Source of the DNA: Pseudomonadota bacterium | GTDB taxonomy: Bacteria; Pseudomonadota; Alphaproteobacteria; Rhizobiales; Xanthobacteraceae | NCBI GenBank assembly: GCA_023386885.1 | Contig: JAEWIX010000012.1 | Location: 41,351-105,350, forward strand | Length of the DNA: 64,000 nt | Direction: 5' to 3' | Shown here: piece after piece, positions 43,811 through 52,211 of the stretch | Layout: each line of letters opens with the position of its first letter | Position numbering within the stretch: the stretch's first letter is position 1 | Made by a program: the position numbers and the translations under genes | The notes under the pieces: model-generated | Seen by the model: the letters and a program-made list of their open reading frames with translations, nothing else | The model's database searches: none | Told to the model about the DNA's origin: nothing

Positions 43811-44938
43811 ATGGATGTTCGCGCCGCCGTCGCCATTGCTGCAGGAAAGCCGCTGGAGATCACCACGGTCCAACTCGACGGTCCGCGCGAGGGCGAAGTC
43901 ATGGTGGAGATCAAGGCCACCGGCGTCTGCCACACCGACGAATTCACCCTCTCCGGCGCTGACCCGGAAGGGCTGTTTCCGGCGATCCTCGGCCATGAAG
44001 GTGCGGGCGTCGTGGTCGATGTCGGCCCCGGCGTCACCAGCGTGAAGAAAGGCGATCACGTCATCCCACTCTACACGCCGGAATGCCGGCAATGCCCGTC
44101 GTGTCTGTCGCGCAAGACCAATCTCTGCACCGCGATCCGCGCCACGCAAGGCCAGGGCCTGATGCCGGACGGCACGTCCCGCTTCTCACTCGGCGGCAAG
44201 CCGATCCACCACTACATGGGCACCTCGACGTTCGCGAACTACACGGTGCTGCCGGAGATCGCGGTGGCGAAAATCCGTGAGGACGCGCCTTTCGACAAGG
44301 TCTGCTACATCGGCTGTGGCGTCACCACCGGCATCGGCGCGGTGATCAACACCGCAAAGGTGGAGCCCGGCGCAAAGGCGATCGTGTTCGGCTTAGGCGG
44401 CATCGGACTGAACGTGTTGCAAGGGCTACGCCTCGCCGGCGCCGACATGATCATCGGCGTCGACATCAACAACGACCGCAAGGCGTGGGGCGAGCGCTTC
44501 GGCATGACGCATTTCGTCAATCCAAAGGAGGTCGGCAAGGATATCGTCGCGCATCTCGTCAACATGACGAAATCAGGCGCAGACCAGATTGGCGGCGCCG
44601 ACTACACCTTCGATTGCACCGGCAACGTCACGGTGATGCGGCAGGCGCTGGAAGCGTGCCACCGCGGCTGGGGACAGTCGGTCGTGATCGGTGTGGCACC
44701 GGCCGGCGCAGAGATCGCGACGCGACCGTTCCAACTCGTCACCGGCCGCACCTGGAAGGGCACCGCGTTCGGCGGCGCGCGCGGCCGCACCGATGTGCCG
44801 AAGATCGTCGACTGGTACATGCAGGGGAAGATTCAGATCGACCCGATGATCACCCACGTCATGCCGCTCAGCGACATCAACAAGGCGTTCGACCTGATGC
44901 ACAAGGGCGAGTCGATCAGGAGCGTGGTGACGTTCTGA
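43811..44938 (+). CDS. adhC: S-(hydroxymethyl)glutathione dehydrogenase / class III alcohol dehydrogenase
   Basis: A 375-residue zinc enzyme oxidising the formaldehyde-glutathione adduct (and reducing S-nitrosoglutathione). The catalytic zinc Cys is in ATGVCHTDEFTLSG, structural zinc ligands are in CRQCPSCLSRKTNLC, and the NAD site is GLGGIGLNVLQG; the CGVTTGIGA and AGRxDVPKIVD-type blocks are class III-specific. The start at 43811 is the family start; a longer frame from 43721 lacks similarity. No S-formylglutathione hydrolase is adjacent. Confidence 0.96.
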   Translation: MDVRAAVAIAAGKPLEITTVQLDGPREGEVMVEIKATGVCHTDEFTLSGADPEGLFPAILGHEGAGVVVDVGPGVTSVKKGDHVIPLYTPECRQCPSCLSRKTNLCTAIRATQGQGLMPDGTSRFSLGGKPIHHYMGTSTFANYTVLPEIAVAKIREDAPFDKVCYIGCGVTTGIGAVINTAKVEPGAKAIVFGLGGIGLNVLQGLRLAGADMIIGVDINNDRKAWGERFGMTHFVNPKEVGKDIVAHLVNMTKSGADQIGGADYTFDCTGNVTVMRQALEACHRGWGQSVVIGVAPAGAEIATRPFQLVTGRTWKGTAFGGARGRTDVPKIVDWYMQGKIQIDPMITHVMPLSDINKAFDLMHKGESIRSVVTF

Positions 44939-44965
44939 CGATCAGAGCTGAAGGGTTTTGTTTTC

Positions 44966-45053
44966 ATCATGGCTGGGCTTGTCCCGGCCATCCACGTCTT
45001 CCTTGCTGAAATATCCTCAAGACGTGAATGGCCGGAATAAATCCGGCGATGAC
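44966..45053. repeat. Complete copy of palindromic repeat family B
   Basis: Two inverted arms: CATCATGGCTGGGCTTGTCC then CGGCCATCCACGTCTT (44966-45000) and AAGACGTGAATGGCC then GGAATAAATCCGGCGATGAC (45019-45053). It follows the adhC stop. The family recurs at 53115-53205 and as a half copy at 12553-12590. Confidence 0.75.
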
Positions 45054-45090
45054 GGCCATCGTTCTCGTCGAGAGCAGATGAATCTGACGA

Positions 45091-45537
45091 TCAAAAATCT
45101 TCCGGGCACGGATCGACGATCTTCCACAATTCCGGCCCGTTCTTGATCTTCTTCATCTCCGGCGTGAGACCGCCGTTACGGCGAATCCAATCCTTCACCG
45201 AGTTCGGATAATAGGCCATCAGGTCCGACGTTCCTTCCGGACTGAGGACCTTGATGCCGAAGGTGAAGGCCTTGTCGTAATAGGCCTGATGAAAACCGAG
45301 GCTGGCGCGCGGCGTCACGCAGATCTTGTTCATTGGCACGATGCCGAACACCATCGTGCAAGCCGAATTGCAGATGCCGTCGATAATGACGCGCTCGTGC
45401 CGCGCGCGGATGCGTTCGTATTTCGCCTTGTACTCGGTGACGTAACCGCCGTGATCGCGGGTGATGCGCAGATCGGCGTGCGCCGGCGCCGCCGCGCAAA
45501 TCGCGATCAGGAAACCCATCAACCATGTGGTGCGCAT
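45091..45537 (-). CDS. Exported COG3904-like protein (ClpP-like fold predicted)
   Basis: A 148-residue protein with a signal peptide (LMGFLIAICAAAPAHA). The core VIIDGICNSACTMVFGIVP has a GxCxSAC arrangement that resembles the serine-containing turn of ClpP/crotonase-fold proteins in COG3904, with His in LGFHQAYYD as a possible partner. Enzyme activity is not shown for this family. ATG 45537 is chosen for the signal peptide; the ribosome site is weak. Confidence 0.75.
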   Translation of the reverse strand: MRTTWLMGFLIAICAAAPAHADLRITRDHGGYVTEYKAKYERIRARHERVIIDGICNSACTMVFGIVPMNKICVTPRASLGFHQAYYDKAFTFGIKVLSPEGTSDLMAYYPNSVKDWIRRNGGLTPEMKKIKNGPELWKIVDPCPEDF

Positions 45538-45904
45538 CAGGCGACCGTCGATCCGATTGAAACTCCGCGACAACCTCGAGCCGCTCCTGCCCGGTTCCAA
45601 ACCTCGCAGCCGATATTGCAGCCAGCCCACGCGATGCATGTCAAATCCAAAACCTCAGGAACCGCTACGCCCACGTGGACGGTTGCAATTCGGCCTCGCA
45701 CGGCGGGGGCGGACATGGGAACCAGTCCATCACCTGCCCCGGAAATCTGGCCTAACTGTGTTGGCATTTCGTTAAGCATGACCACACGCGTGCACCGGAA
45801 GCCTGAACGGATGTTCACCAGCATTAAATCTTGCGGTTTGCCTTCATTCGCCCCGAAACTCCTTGAATGCTCCTGCGTTTCCGATGTGCAACAGGAGACT
45901 CACC
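45538..45904. other. Intergenic region
   Basis: About 370 bases between divergent genes for two exported proteins. GGAG at 45893-45896 serves the plus-strand gene. Reading frames here have no homology. No operator-like dyad or RNA gene was recognised. Confidence 0.4.
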
Positions 45905-46201
45905 ATGAGACTGAAATCAGCCCTCATCGGCCTGGCGGTGCTGGGTGCCGCAGCGGCAACCGCCGGAACCGCCTCGGCAATGCCCAACGGATTGCCCGCG
46001 CAGACCCAGGCCTCCAATGTCGATCAGGTCCGTTACGTCTGTAACGCCTGGGGTCGATGCTGGTGGCGGCCAAACTATTACCGCAGCTACGGCTTCTACG
46101 GCCCCCGCCCGTTCTACGGTCCGCGTTTCTACGGCGGCTGGCATCATCGGGGATGGCACGGTCACCGCCATCACGGCTGGGGCCATCGCCACCGCTGGTA
46201 A
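45905..46201 (+). CDS. Small exported Tyr/Gly/His/Arg-rich protein
   Basis: A 98-residue protein with a signal peptide ending near AGTASAMP. The mature part begins with VDQVRYVCNAWGRCWWRPNY (one Cys pair) and continues as a low-complexity tract rich in Tyr, Gly, Arg, His, Phe and Trp. Such small exported proteins are abundant in Bradyrhizobium and Methylobacterium; function unknown. Two others in the window share the style. GGAG is eight bases before the ATG. Confidence 0.82.
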   Translation: MRLKSALIGLAVLGAAAATAGTASAMPNGLPAQTQASNVDQVRYVCNAWGRCWWRPNYYRSYGFYGPRPFYGPRFYGGWHHRGWHGHRHHGWGHRHRW

Positions 46202-46235
46202 GCCGTCGACCACAATCATCTATGCCGAAGGGAAT

Positions 46236-46255
46236 GAGAGGGCTGCGGCCCTCTC
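46236..46255 (+). terminator. Hairpin after the small exported protein gene
   Basis: GAGAGGGC-TGCG-GCCCTCTC, 34 bases after the stop; no clear T run, so terminator activity is uncertain. Confidence 0.45.
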
Positions 46256-46333
46256 CATCATCCTGGAAGATACAACAAACAGACCCCAAACTCTGGGGCA
46301 TCGGGATAAAGAAGCTGCGCTTCACATCGTCGG

Positions 46334-46747
46334 CTACATCTTCTCGCCGGGCAATTGACTTGCTTGCCTGACCCAATCGATGAATTGGACCTCATTGAAG
46401 TTTTCATTCCCCGCGATATCGAGATAACGCACTTCGGCATGCTTCGACTTGCCGGCGGGCATCGGACTGAGCGATGTGCCGCGGAAAAAAGTGACTTTCA
46501 CGTATCGCGTGAAGCAATGATAGCTCAGGAACCAATGGTCCTTCTTCACACCGTAAAGAGGTGAATTCCATTTCACCGCCTTCTGGACGCCCGGAATGAC
46601 CTGCTCGATAAGACGGTCGAGGCGGCGCCCCAGTTCTTTTTTCCAGCCCGGCATCGCGGCAATGTAGGCTTGCACCGGCCCGTTCCCGTAGCCTTTGGAA
46701 ATCTGCGGGTTGCCTCCCGAAAGCAGTACCGGTCCGTTCCCTGTCAT
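46334..46747 (-). CDS. DUF1801-family protein
   Basis: A 137-residue protein of the DUF1801/YdhG-like fold: VQAYIAAMPGWKKELGRRLD, IPGVQKAVKWNSPLYGVKKD and WFLSYHCFTRYVKVTFFRGT are recognisable. Structures of relatives show a small SufE/Iron-sulfur-unrelated helical-beta fold; function unknown. ATG 46747 is chosen by similarity; longer frames upstream lack it. The ribosome site is weak. Confidence 0.85.
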   Translation of the reverse strand: MTGNGPVLLSGGNPQISKGYGNGPVQAYIAAMPGWKKELGRRLDRLIEQVIPGVQKAVKWNSPLYGVKKDHWFLSYHCFTRYVKVTFFRGTSLSPMPAGKSKHAEVRYLDIAGNENFNEVQFIDWVRQASQLPGEKM

Positions 46748-46913
46748 GGCGCCATTGTAGCATATCGAACGCGACACCCGAGCGCGCCAAAGGTGGAGCG
46801 ACAACTCTGATGCCCAGCGCGAGTGGGCATCGGGGGCCGCCTCATCCGGTTTCTTCGCGCGACCGGCTTCCACTTTGCTCCAAAACGCTATAATCGATCC
46901 CGCGTGGCCTGAT

Positions 46914-46990
46914 GCGCTCGTAGCTCAGCTGGATAGAGCATCGGATTTCGATTCCGAGGGTCGGGAGTTCGAATCTCTCCGAGCGCGCCA
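46914..46990 (+). tRNA. tRNA-Arg (anticodon TCG)
   Basis: A 77-base gene with encoded CCA. Acceptor GCGCTCG pairs with CGAGCGC, D arm AGCTCAGCTGGATAGAGC, anticodon arm TCGGA-TTTCGAT-TCCGA exposing TCG, T arm GGGAGTTCGAATCTCTCC. No integrase or attachment-site duplication was seen next to it. Confidence 0.97.
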
Positions 46991-47015
46991 TTCTTCGTTA
47001 TTCCGAAACCGGACT

Positions 47016-47273
47016 TCATTTCTCGCCGCCCGAACGGGTGTGGAAACTGCTGAAGCCGGATTGGGTGTGCCGTTTCGCCTGGCGCACCGCCTCACGGAAA
47101 TCCTCGACATCAAACCAGCCGAACGCCTCCAGCGTAGCGAGAACATCGTCATCCTCGATACGAGCGGCTTCGACGTCGTATTGTCCGAGACGTTTCTGAT
47201 CCACGGCCTGTATGCCGTAGCCCGTCACGGCCCACTGCCGGCCTAACCAGTAGATATCCCGGTGCAAACTCAT
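47016..47273 (-). CDS. Small conserved protein of unknown function
   Basis: An 85-residue protein: MSLHRDIYWLGRQWAVTGYG, then IQAVDQKRLGQYDVEAARIE and FDVEDFREAVRQAKRHTQ. I recognise this as a small family in rhizobia (start HxDIYWxGRQWAVTG...), uncharacterised. It sits just downstream of tRNA-Arg on the opposite strand. No strong ribosome site. Confidence 0.75.
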   Translation of the reverse strand: MSLHRDIYWLGRQWAVTGYGIQAVDQKRLGQYDVEAARIEDDDVLATLEAFGWFDVEDFREAVRQAKRHTQSGFSSFHTRSGGEK

Positions 47274-47515
47274 CAGTCGATTTTATCGTGATTCTGCGGT
47301 GACGAAACGAATCCGAGCGGGTTGGCGATCCTCTGGTGCCGCGTCTTGTGCATAGCGACAGAAGTTATGTTGGGATGCACACGGAATGCCGACGGTGGCG
47401 CGGCACCTCCGGCAGTCGAATATCGATGGCAATGGATCGAACCCTTTATCTTTTTGGATGTCTCAAATAGCGTACTGAATCAACTCGCCGATCATGATCG
47501 GCAAAAGGAGGACCG

Positions 47516-47950
47516 ATGCGTCAGTGGATCTATGCCGCAGCTACAACTCTTTCCCTCGCGGCGTTTGGCGCCCTCGCGCCGGCGCAGGCGCTTCCTGTCC
47601 AGACCGGCATCGCGGTGCCTTCTGATGTGCAGCAGGCACAGTTCGTCTTTGGCGGCCGCAACTACTGCTTCTATCCGAATGGCTGGAACGGTCCCGGTTT
47701 CTATTGGTGCGGTTATGCCTTCCGCCGGGGACTCGGCTGGGGTGGCGGACACGGCTGGCACGGCTGGGATCATCGCCGCCCGCCGCATGCGCATGGTGGC
47801 CACGGTCACCGTCCTCACATGGGCGGCCGCCCCGGCGGCTCTCGTCCTCACGCGAGCGGTCGGCCAGGTGGCGGACGCTCAGGCACCTATCCGAGTGCAT
47901 ATGGCAGCGGACGTGGCGGTGGCGGCGGCGGACACGGTCATCGCCGCTAG
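47516..47950 (+). CDS. Small exported Gly/His/Arg-rich protein
   Basis: A 144-residue protein with a signal peptide ending near ALAPAQALP. A short globular-looking part with two Cys (RNYCFYPNGWNGPGFYWCGY) is followed by about 75 residues of Gly/His/Arg/Pro repeats (GGHGW, RPGGSRPH, GRPGGGRSG). A possible metal-binding or cell-surface role is conceivable but unproven. AAAGGAGG is a strong ribosome site. Confidence 0.82.
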   Translation: MRQWIYAAATTLSLAAFGALAPAQALPVQTGIAVPSDVQQAQFVFGGRNYCFYPNGWNGPGFYWCGYAFRRGLGWGGGHGWHGWDHRRPPHAHGGHGHRPHMGGRPGGSRPHASGRPGGGRSGTYPSAYGSGRGGGGGGHGHRR

Positions 47951-47981
47951 TCCCACGCAGGTGTCATCACAACGTCACGAG

Positions 47982-48006
47982 GAGCCCGGATCATTCCGGG
48001 CTTCTT
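47982..48006 (+). terminator. Terminator after the Gly/His-rich protein gene
   Basis: GAGCCCGGA / TCCGGGCTTC hairpin followed by TTGCTT, about 32 bases after the stop codon. Confidence 0.6.
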
Positions 48007-48149
48007 GCTTATTGAGCAGGCGATTGACGGCTCTCGCCGCCGCCAGCGACCGTCGCGGTAATACCGCTGCGGAAATGTCGCGTTGACGGCCCCGGACGGC
48101 CTTTGGCATAACCGATGCTGGATGGCGCAACCGCAACAACTGGGGCACG

Positions 48150-48500
48150 ATGAGGAACGGACTGTATTCGGTCCACGTCGATCTGCTCGACGGCAGGACG
48201 GGCAAAGGCAGTGGCGTAGTCGTTTTCCGCGACGGGAAAATTCTCGGCGGTGACGCCTATCTGTTCTATGTCGGCAGCTACACCGTCGATGGATCGGTGT
48301 TCAAAGGCGAATTGCAGATTCGGCAACATACCCGCAGCGTCGATGTGAACCCGCTGTTCGGCGGGCAAAATCAGCCCGTCGGTGTCGGTGTGTCGGGAAC
48401 GTTCACTGAGGCCGGCGGCACCATGACCGGCACTGCACTGGTTGGAAAAGCGAGCCAGATCTTCACGGCAACGCTGCGCAAACTGGCGGACGCCGACTGA
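48150..48500 (+). CDS. GrlR-family protein
   Basis: A 116-residue beta-rich protein: MRNGLYSVHVDLLDG, GKGSGVVVFRDGKILGGDAY and LFYVGSYTVDGSVFKGELQI match the GrlR family (T3SS negative regulator of enteropathogens and many unrelated bacterial members). No type III secretion gene is nearby, so a housekeeping or other regulatory role is more likely. In rhizobia these proteins are common and unstudied. Confidence 0.82.
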   Translation: MRNGLYSVHVDLLDGRTGKGSGVVVFRDGKILGGDAYLFYVGSYTVDGSVFKGELQIRQHTRSVDVNPLFGGQNQPVGVGVSGTFTEAGGTMTGTALVGKASQIFTATLRKLADAD

Positions 48501-48547
48501 ACTTCACCGCGCGACGGCTTGCGATCCTGACTGACGGCGCGCCGCCA

Positions 48548-50383
48548 TTACGCTGCGAATTCGGCAGGCGCGTTGCGCGGCAGGATCATCTGCACGCGGG
48601 TTCCCGTGCCCGGCTCGGATTCCAAATGGATCTGTCCGCCCAACCGACTGGTGACGATACTATAGACGATGTGCAATCCCAGTCCGGTTCCGCCCTCCTC
48701 CCGCCGCGTGGTGAAGAACGGATCGAACGCACGCCGCCGGATGTCGGGCGTCATGCCGCAACCGTTGTCGGAGTAGAGCACCTCCACATGGTTCTCGCCG
48801 GATGCCCGCACCTTGATGTTCACTTCGCCGGCGCCGCCATCGGGAAACGCATGGGCCACCGAATTGAGAAACAGGTTGGTCAGCACCTGGCCGTAAGGGC
48901 CCGGATAGCTGTTCATCATCAATCCCTGCTCACATTCGACCTTCAGCGTCAGATTCTGCTTGCGGATGCCGGGGCGCAAACTCATCACCACCTGATCGGT
49001 CAGATCGGAGAGATTGAATGTCCGTTGATCGGAGTAACTGCGATCCGCCGCGACCTGCTTGAATGACTGAATGAGTTCTGCGGCGCGATTGAGATTGCCG
49101 ACCAGTTGCGACGCCGCGCTGCGACTCGTCTCGACGAATTCGTTCAGGCTGGACCGCCGCAAGTCGCCGCGCGCAACCTCCTCCGCGAAGACCGTGGCCT
49201 TGCGCTCCAGCGATGAAGCGACCGTCAGACTGATCCCGACCGGATTGTTGACCTCATGGGCGACGCCGGCCACCAGACGCCCGAGCGCCGCGAGTTTCTC
49301 CGCCTCGATCAGCGAATTCTGCGTCTCCCGCAAATGCTGCAAGGTCGCCTCGGCGGCATCCTTCGCCTTGCGCATTTCGAGTTCGTTGCGTTTGCGCTCG
49401 CCGATATCCAGCGCAACCGTGACAATCTGCTTGATGTTGCCATCCGAACCGCGCAGCGGCAGCTTGTTGACCAGCCACTGACGCATGGTGCCGGAGGAAT
49501 CGATATACTCCTCCTCGTAGAAGCCGAGTTCTTCGCCGGCATCGAGCACCCGGCGATCGTTCTCGTCGGTCTTCTGCGCGCCGTAGCGCGACATGATATC
49601 GGTGGTGGTGCGGCCGATGGCGTCTTCCGGCTCAATGTTGAAAATGTTGGCCATGTAGCGGTTCATCAGGACATAGCGCATCTGCATGTCCTTGAGGTTG
49701 ATCACCGCCGGCACGGTATCAATCACCTCCTGCAAGCGACGACGCCCCTCGGCGACCTCGTCCTCCGCCCGCTTCTGGTTGGTGATGTCGCGGACCACGC
49801 CCTCATATCGGACGACATTGCCCGCCTCGTCCCGCACCGTCGTTGCACTGTCGGACAACCACAGCACTGTGCCGTCGCGCTGCCGGACCTGATATTCGAA
49901 TTCGCGCACCATGCCGTCGCGCGCCATCCGTTCCTGGTATTCACTGCGAAGCGATGGATCGAGATAGATCGCCTTGGCGACATCGGTGACGCCCTCGATC
50001 AATTCCTGCGGCGTGTCGTAGCCCATCATCCGCGCCAGTGCCGGATTGGCATTCAGCAATCGCCCCTCGGGCGTCGTGACATAGATGCCGTCGATCGAAC
50101 TGTCGAACAGCTTGCGATAGCTTTCCTCGGCCTCGGCAAACCGCCGTTCCGCCAGCGAGCGGCGCTCCACTTCACCGGCTCGCGCTGCCGCGGCGGCGCG
50201 CCCCTTGCGCCCGGCCATCGCCGCCAGATAGCCCAGCGCGGCGCCGACAAGTCCCGCGACAATACAGATGGGGATCAACGTCCCCGCATCGGTCAGATCA
50301 ATCGCCAGTTGCGGAAAAAGCACGATCACCTGCCCGCGTGAAGAAGGACATTTCCAGCCGCCATGGCCCGGGACCGGACACAT
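48548..50383 (-). CDS. PAS-domain sensor histidine kinase (membrane, orphan)
   Basis: A 611-residue kinase. One or two membrane segments near residues 33-57, PAS1 about 85-200 (ends RYEGVVRDITNQKRAEDE), PAS2 about 215-330, then HisKA with phospho-acceptor His376 in GRLVAGVAHEVNNPVG and HATPase_c (DNGCGM, FDPFFTTRREEGGTGLGL). No response regulator is adjacent. ATG 50383 with AGAGG close before it is used; GTG 50329 or 50323 just upstream of the membrane segment are alternatives. Confidence 0.92.
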   Translation of the reverse strand: MCPVPGHGGWKCPSSRGQVIVLFPQLAIDLTDAGTLIPICIVAGLVGAALGYLAAMAGRKGRAAAAARAGEVERRSLAERRFAEAEESYRKLFDSSIDGIYVTTPEGRLLNANPALARMMGYDTPQELIEGVTDVAKAIYLDPSLRSEYQERMARDGMVREFEYQVRQRDGTVLWLSDSATTVRDEAGNVVRYEGVVRDITNQKRAEDEVAEGRRRLQEVIDTVPAVINLKDMQMRYVLMNRYMANIFNIEPEDAIGRTTTDIMSRYGAQKTDENDRRVLDAGEELGFYEEEYIDSSGTMRQWLVNKLPLRGSDGNIKQIVTVALDIGERKRNELEMRKAKDAAEATLQHLRETQNSLIEAEKLAALGRLVAGVAHEVNNPVGISLTVASSLERKATVFAEEVARGDLRRSSLNEFVETSRSAASQLVGNLNRAAELIQSFKQVAADRSYSDQRTFNLSDLTDQVVMSLRPGIRKQNLTLKVECEQGLMMNSYPGPYGQVLTNLFLNSVAHAFPDGGAGEVNIKVRASGENHVEVLYSDNGCGMTPDIRRRAFDPFFTTRREEGGTGLGLHIVYSIVTSRLGGQIHLESEPGTGTRVQMILPRNAPAEFAA

Positions 50384-50440
50384 GCCCTCTCAGCGTAGCA
50401 TAGTTTTACCGTATCAGGATCAATGGATTCGAACGGGCGC

Positions 50441-51235
50441 TCACCGCGCCGGAACGTCGAACAACTCGCCGTCGTAGCCCGCCTCGGCCGGGATTTTCAG
50501 GCGGCGCTTGTCGCCGTCCTTCGTCACCACCGGCATCACCGTCACCACCCGTGAGCGCCGCGCGTCGTCGATGGCAGCCTCGACCGTTTGCTGTTTGCCG
50601 AGCTTGATCAGGTTGCGTGTGGTGGGAAACGGCAGGATGAAACGACCGCTCTTGCCGCCGTCCAGCGCCTCCTGAGGCGACACCCATATCGAGTCCGTGG
50701 ACTCGCGGCCGTCATGAGCGCCGACCTGCTCCGGCGGCGCCTTCGCCAGAAAGAAATGCGTATCGAACCGCTTGGGTTGCCCTTCGGGGGTGATCCAGTG
50801 CGCGTAATGCGCGAGACGATCGACCGCCGGGATCAATTCGTTCGTCGCGAGAATCTCGCGAAATGACATTTTCCCCTCGCACAGCGCGAGGCGGTGCGCA
50901 TCCGCGATGGCAGACGCACGCGACGCCGCGATCAGATTCTGCGAGCCGCGCGGGCACGCCAACAGGATTCCGCTCTCTTCGAAAGTCTCGCGGATCGCAG
51001 CGACACGGAATTGCAGTGCAGCCGCATCGAGACCGCCGCCGATCTCACAAAGCGCAGGATCCTCGACGATGTCGCGATCGCCGGGATCGACACTGCCGCC
51101 GGGAAACACCAGCGCACCGGACGCGAACTCGATCTGATAGTGCCGCACCATCATGAACACTTCGATGGCGCTTTGGCCGGCGCGCAACAGCAGGATGGTC
51201 GAGGCGGGACGCGCGGCGGCAACTTCGGTCGGCAT
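50441..51235 (-). CDS. Nudix hydrolase, NUDT7/19-like
   Basis: A 264-residue Nudix protein. The Nudix box begins GGSVDPGD but is split by an insert before RETFEESGILL, as in CoA-pyrophosphatase-like and NUDT19-like proteins; REx2EE catalytic residues are intact. Its place at the end of an acyl-CoA gene run supports hydrolysis of CoA or acyl-CoA derivatives, which is inference. AAGGAGAA is eight bases before the ATG, 12 bases after the DapA-like gene. Confidence 0.86.
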   Translation of the reverse strand: MPTEVAAARPASTILLLRAGQSAIEVFMMVRHYQIEFASGALVFPGGSVDPGDRDIVEDPALCEIGGGLDAAALQFRVAAIRETFEESGILLACPRGSQNLIAASRASAIADAHRLALCEGKMSFREILATNELIPAVDRLAHYAHWITPEGQPKRFDTHFFLAKAPPEQVGAHDGRESTDSIWVSPQEALDGGKSGRFILPFPTTRNLIKLGKQQTVEAAIDDARRSRVVTVMPVVTKDGDKRRLKIPAEAGYDGELFDVPAR

Positions 51236-51247
51236 TGAGATTCTCCT

Positions 51248-52201
51248 TCAACCGGCGGCGTTCGCCTGCGGCTCGGTCAGCGCGCGCTTGTCGACGCGCG
51301 CCACCCGCGACAACAGGTAATCGACTTCCTCGCGCGCCTTGGCGCTCAACGACGAGCCCGGCTTGCGCTGCGCGGCGGACGCGATGATGCCACGCTTGTT
51401 CAAGACGTATTTGCGCACGGCAAGGCCGACGCCCGGTTGCTGCTCGTAGCGGATCAGGGGCAGATGCGCATCGAACAGATCGTGCGCCGCGTCGCGCTTG
51501 CCCTCCTTCGACAGCCGCACCACGTCGATCAGCAGTTCGGGAAAGGCGTAGCCGGTCATGGCGCCGTCAGCGCCGCGCTCCATTTCGAAATCAAGGAAGG
51601 TCGCACCGTTGCCGGTGAGGATCGACAGCGGCCGCAGCGAGCCGTCTTTCTGGAAACCACGTAGCGCGGTGATCTTCTCCAGGCCCGGCCAGTCCTCGTG
51701 CTTGAGCATCACGCAGCACGGACTATCCATCACGATCTTACGGATCACCGAAGGCGTCATCACCACGCTCAAGGTCAGCGGATAATCCTGCAACACCCAC
51801 GGAATGTCGTCGCCGATCGCCTCCACCGCCTGCTTGAAGTAGGTGGTAATCTGGTCATCGGTGCGCAGGTTCGGTGTCGGCGCGATCATCACGGCCGCCG
51901 CGCCCGCATCCATCGACGCACGCGCCAGTCCGCGCATCGCGGCGAAGCCCGGCGCCGAGACGCCGACCACCGTTTGCAGCGACTTCGCGCGTTTGATGAA
52001 GCGCGTCGCCACCGCCGCAGCTTCGGCGCTATCCATCTTCGGCGCTTCGCCGAGAATGCCGAGCACGGTGACGCCGTCGCAGCCGACCTCGGTGTAGAAA
52101 TCGACCAGCCGATCGATCGAACTCTCGTCGATGCGGCCGTCGTCGTGGAACGGCGTCGGCGCGATCGCAAAGGTGCCGCTGGCTTCGTGGGTGAGTTTCA
52201 T
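51248..52201 (-). CDS. DapA-like (dihydrodipicolinate synthase family) aldolase/lyase
   Basis: A 317-residue class I aldolase-fold protein. The Schiff-base Lys is in CCVMLKHEDWPGL and the active-site Tyr in VLQDYPLTLS. The pyruvate-binding GTTGE motif reads GILGEA, so it is not the lysine-pathway DapA and probably uses another 2-oxoacid. It lies 10 bases after the SDR gene and 12 before the Nudix gene, so it is part of the operon. Substrate unknown. Confidence 0.9.
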   Translation of the reverse strand: MKLTHEASGTFAIAPTPFHDDGRIDESSIDRLVDFYTEVGCDGVTVLGILGEAPKMDSAEAAAVATRFIKRAKSLQTVVGVSAPGFAAMRGLARASMDAGAAAVMIAPTPNLRTDDQITTYFKQAVEAIGDDIPWVLQDYPLTLSVVMTPSVIRKIVMDSPCCVMLKHEDWPGLEKITALRGFQKDGSLRPLSILTGNGATFLDFEMERGADGAMTGYAFPELLIDVVRLSKEGKRDAAHDLFDAHLPLIRYEQQPGVGLAVRKYVLNKRGIIASAAQRKPGSSLSAKAREEVDYLLSRVARVDKRALTEPQANAAG

Positions 52202-52211
52202 CGTCGTTCTT

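Noticed and set aside
46914..46990. Integration site of a mobile island at tRNA-Arg
   Set aside because: No integrase, no repeated 3' tRNA fragment and ordinary genes on both sides.
48150..48500. Type III secretion locus
   Set aside because: Only the GrlR-like gene suggests it; no secretion genes are present.
51248..52201. Lysine-pathway DapA
   Set aside because: The GTTGE motif is GILGE and the gene lies in an acyl-CoA context, so a different aldolase reaction is more likely.
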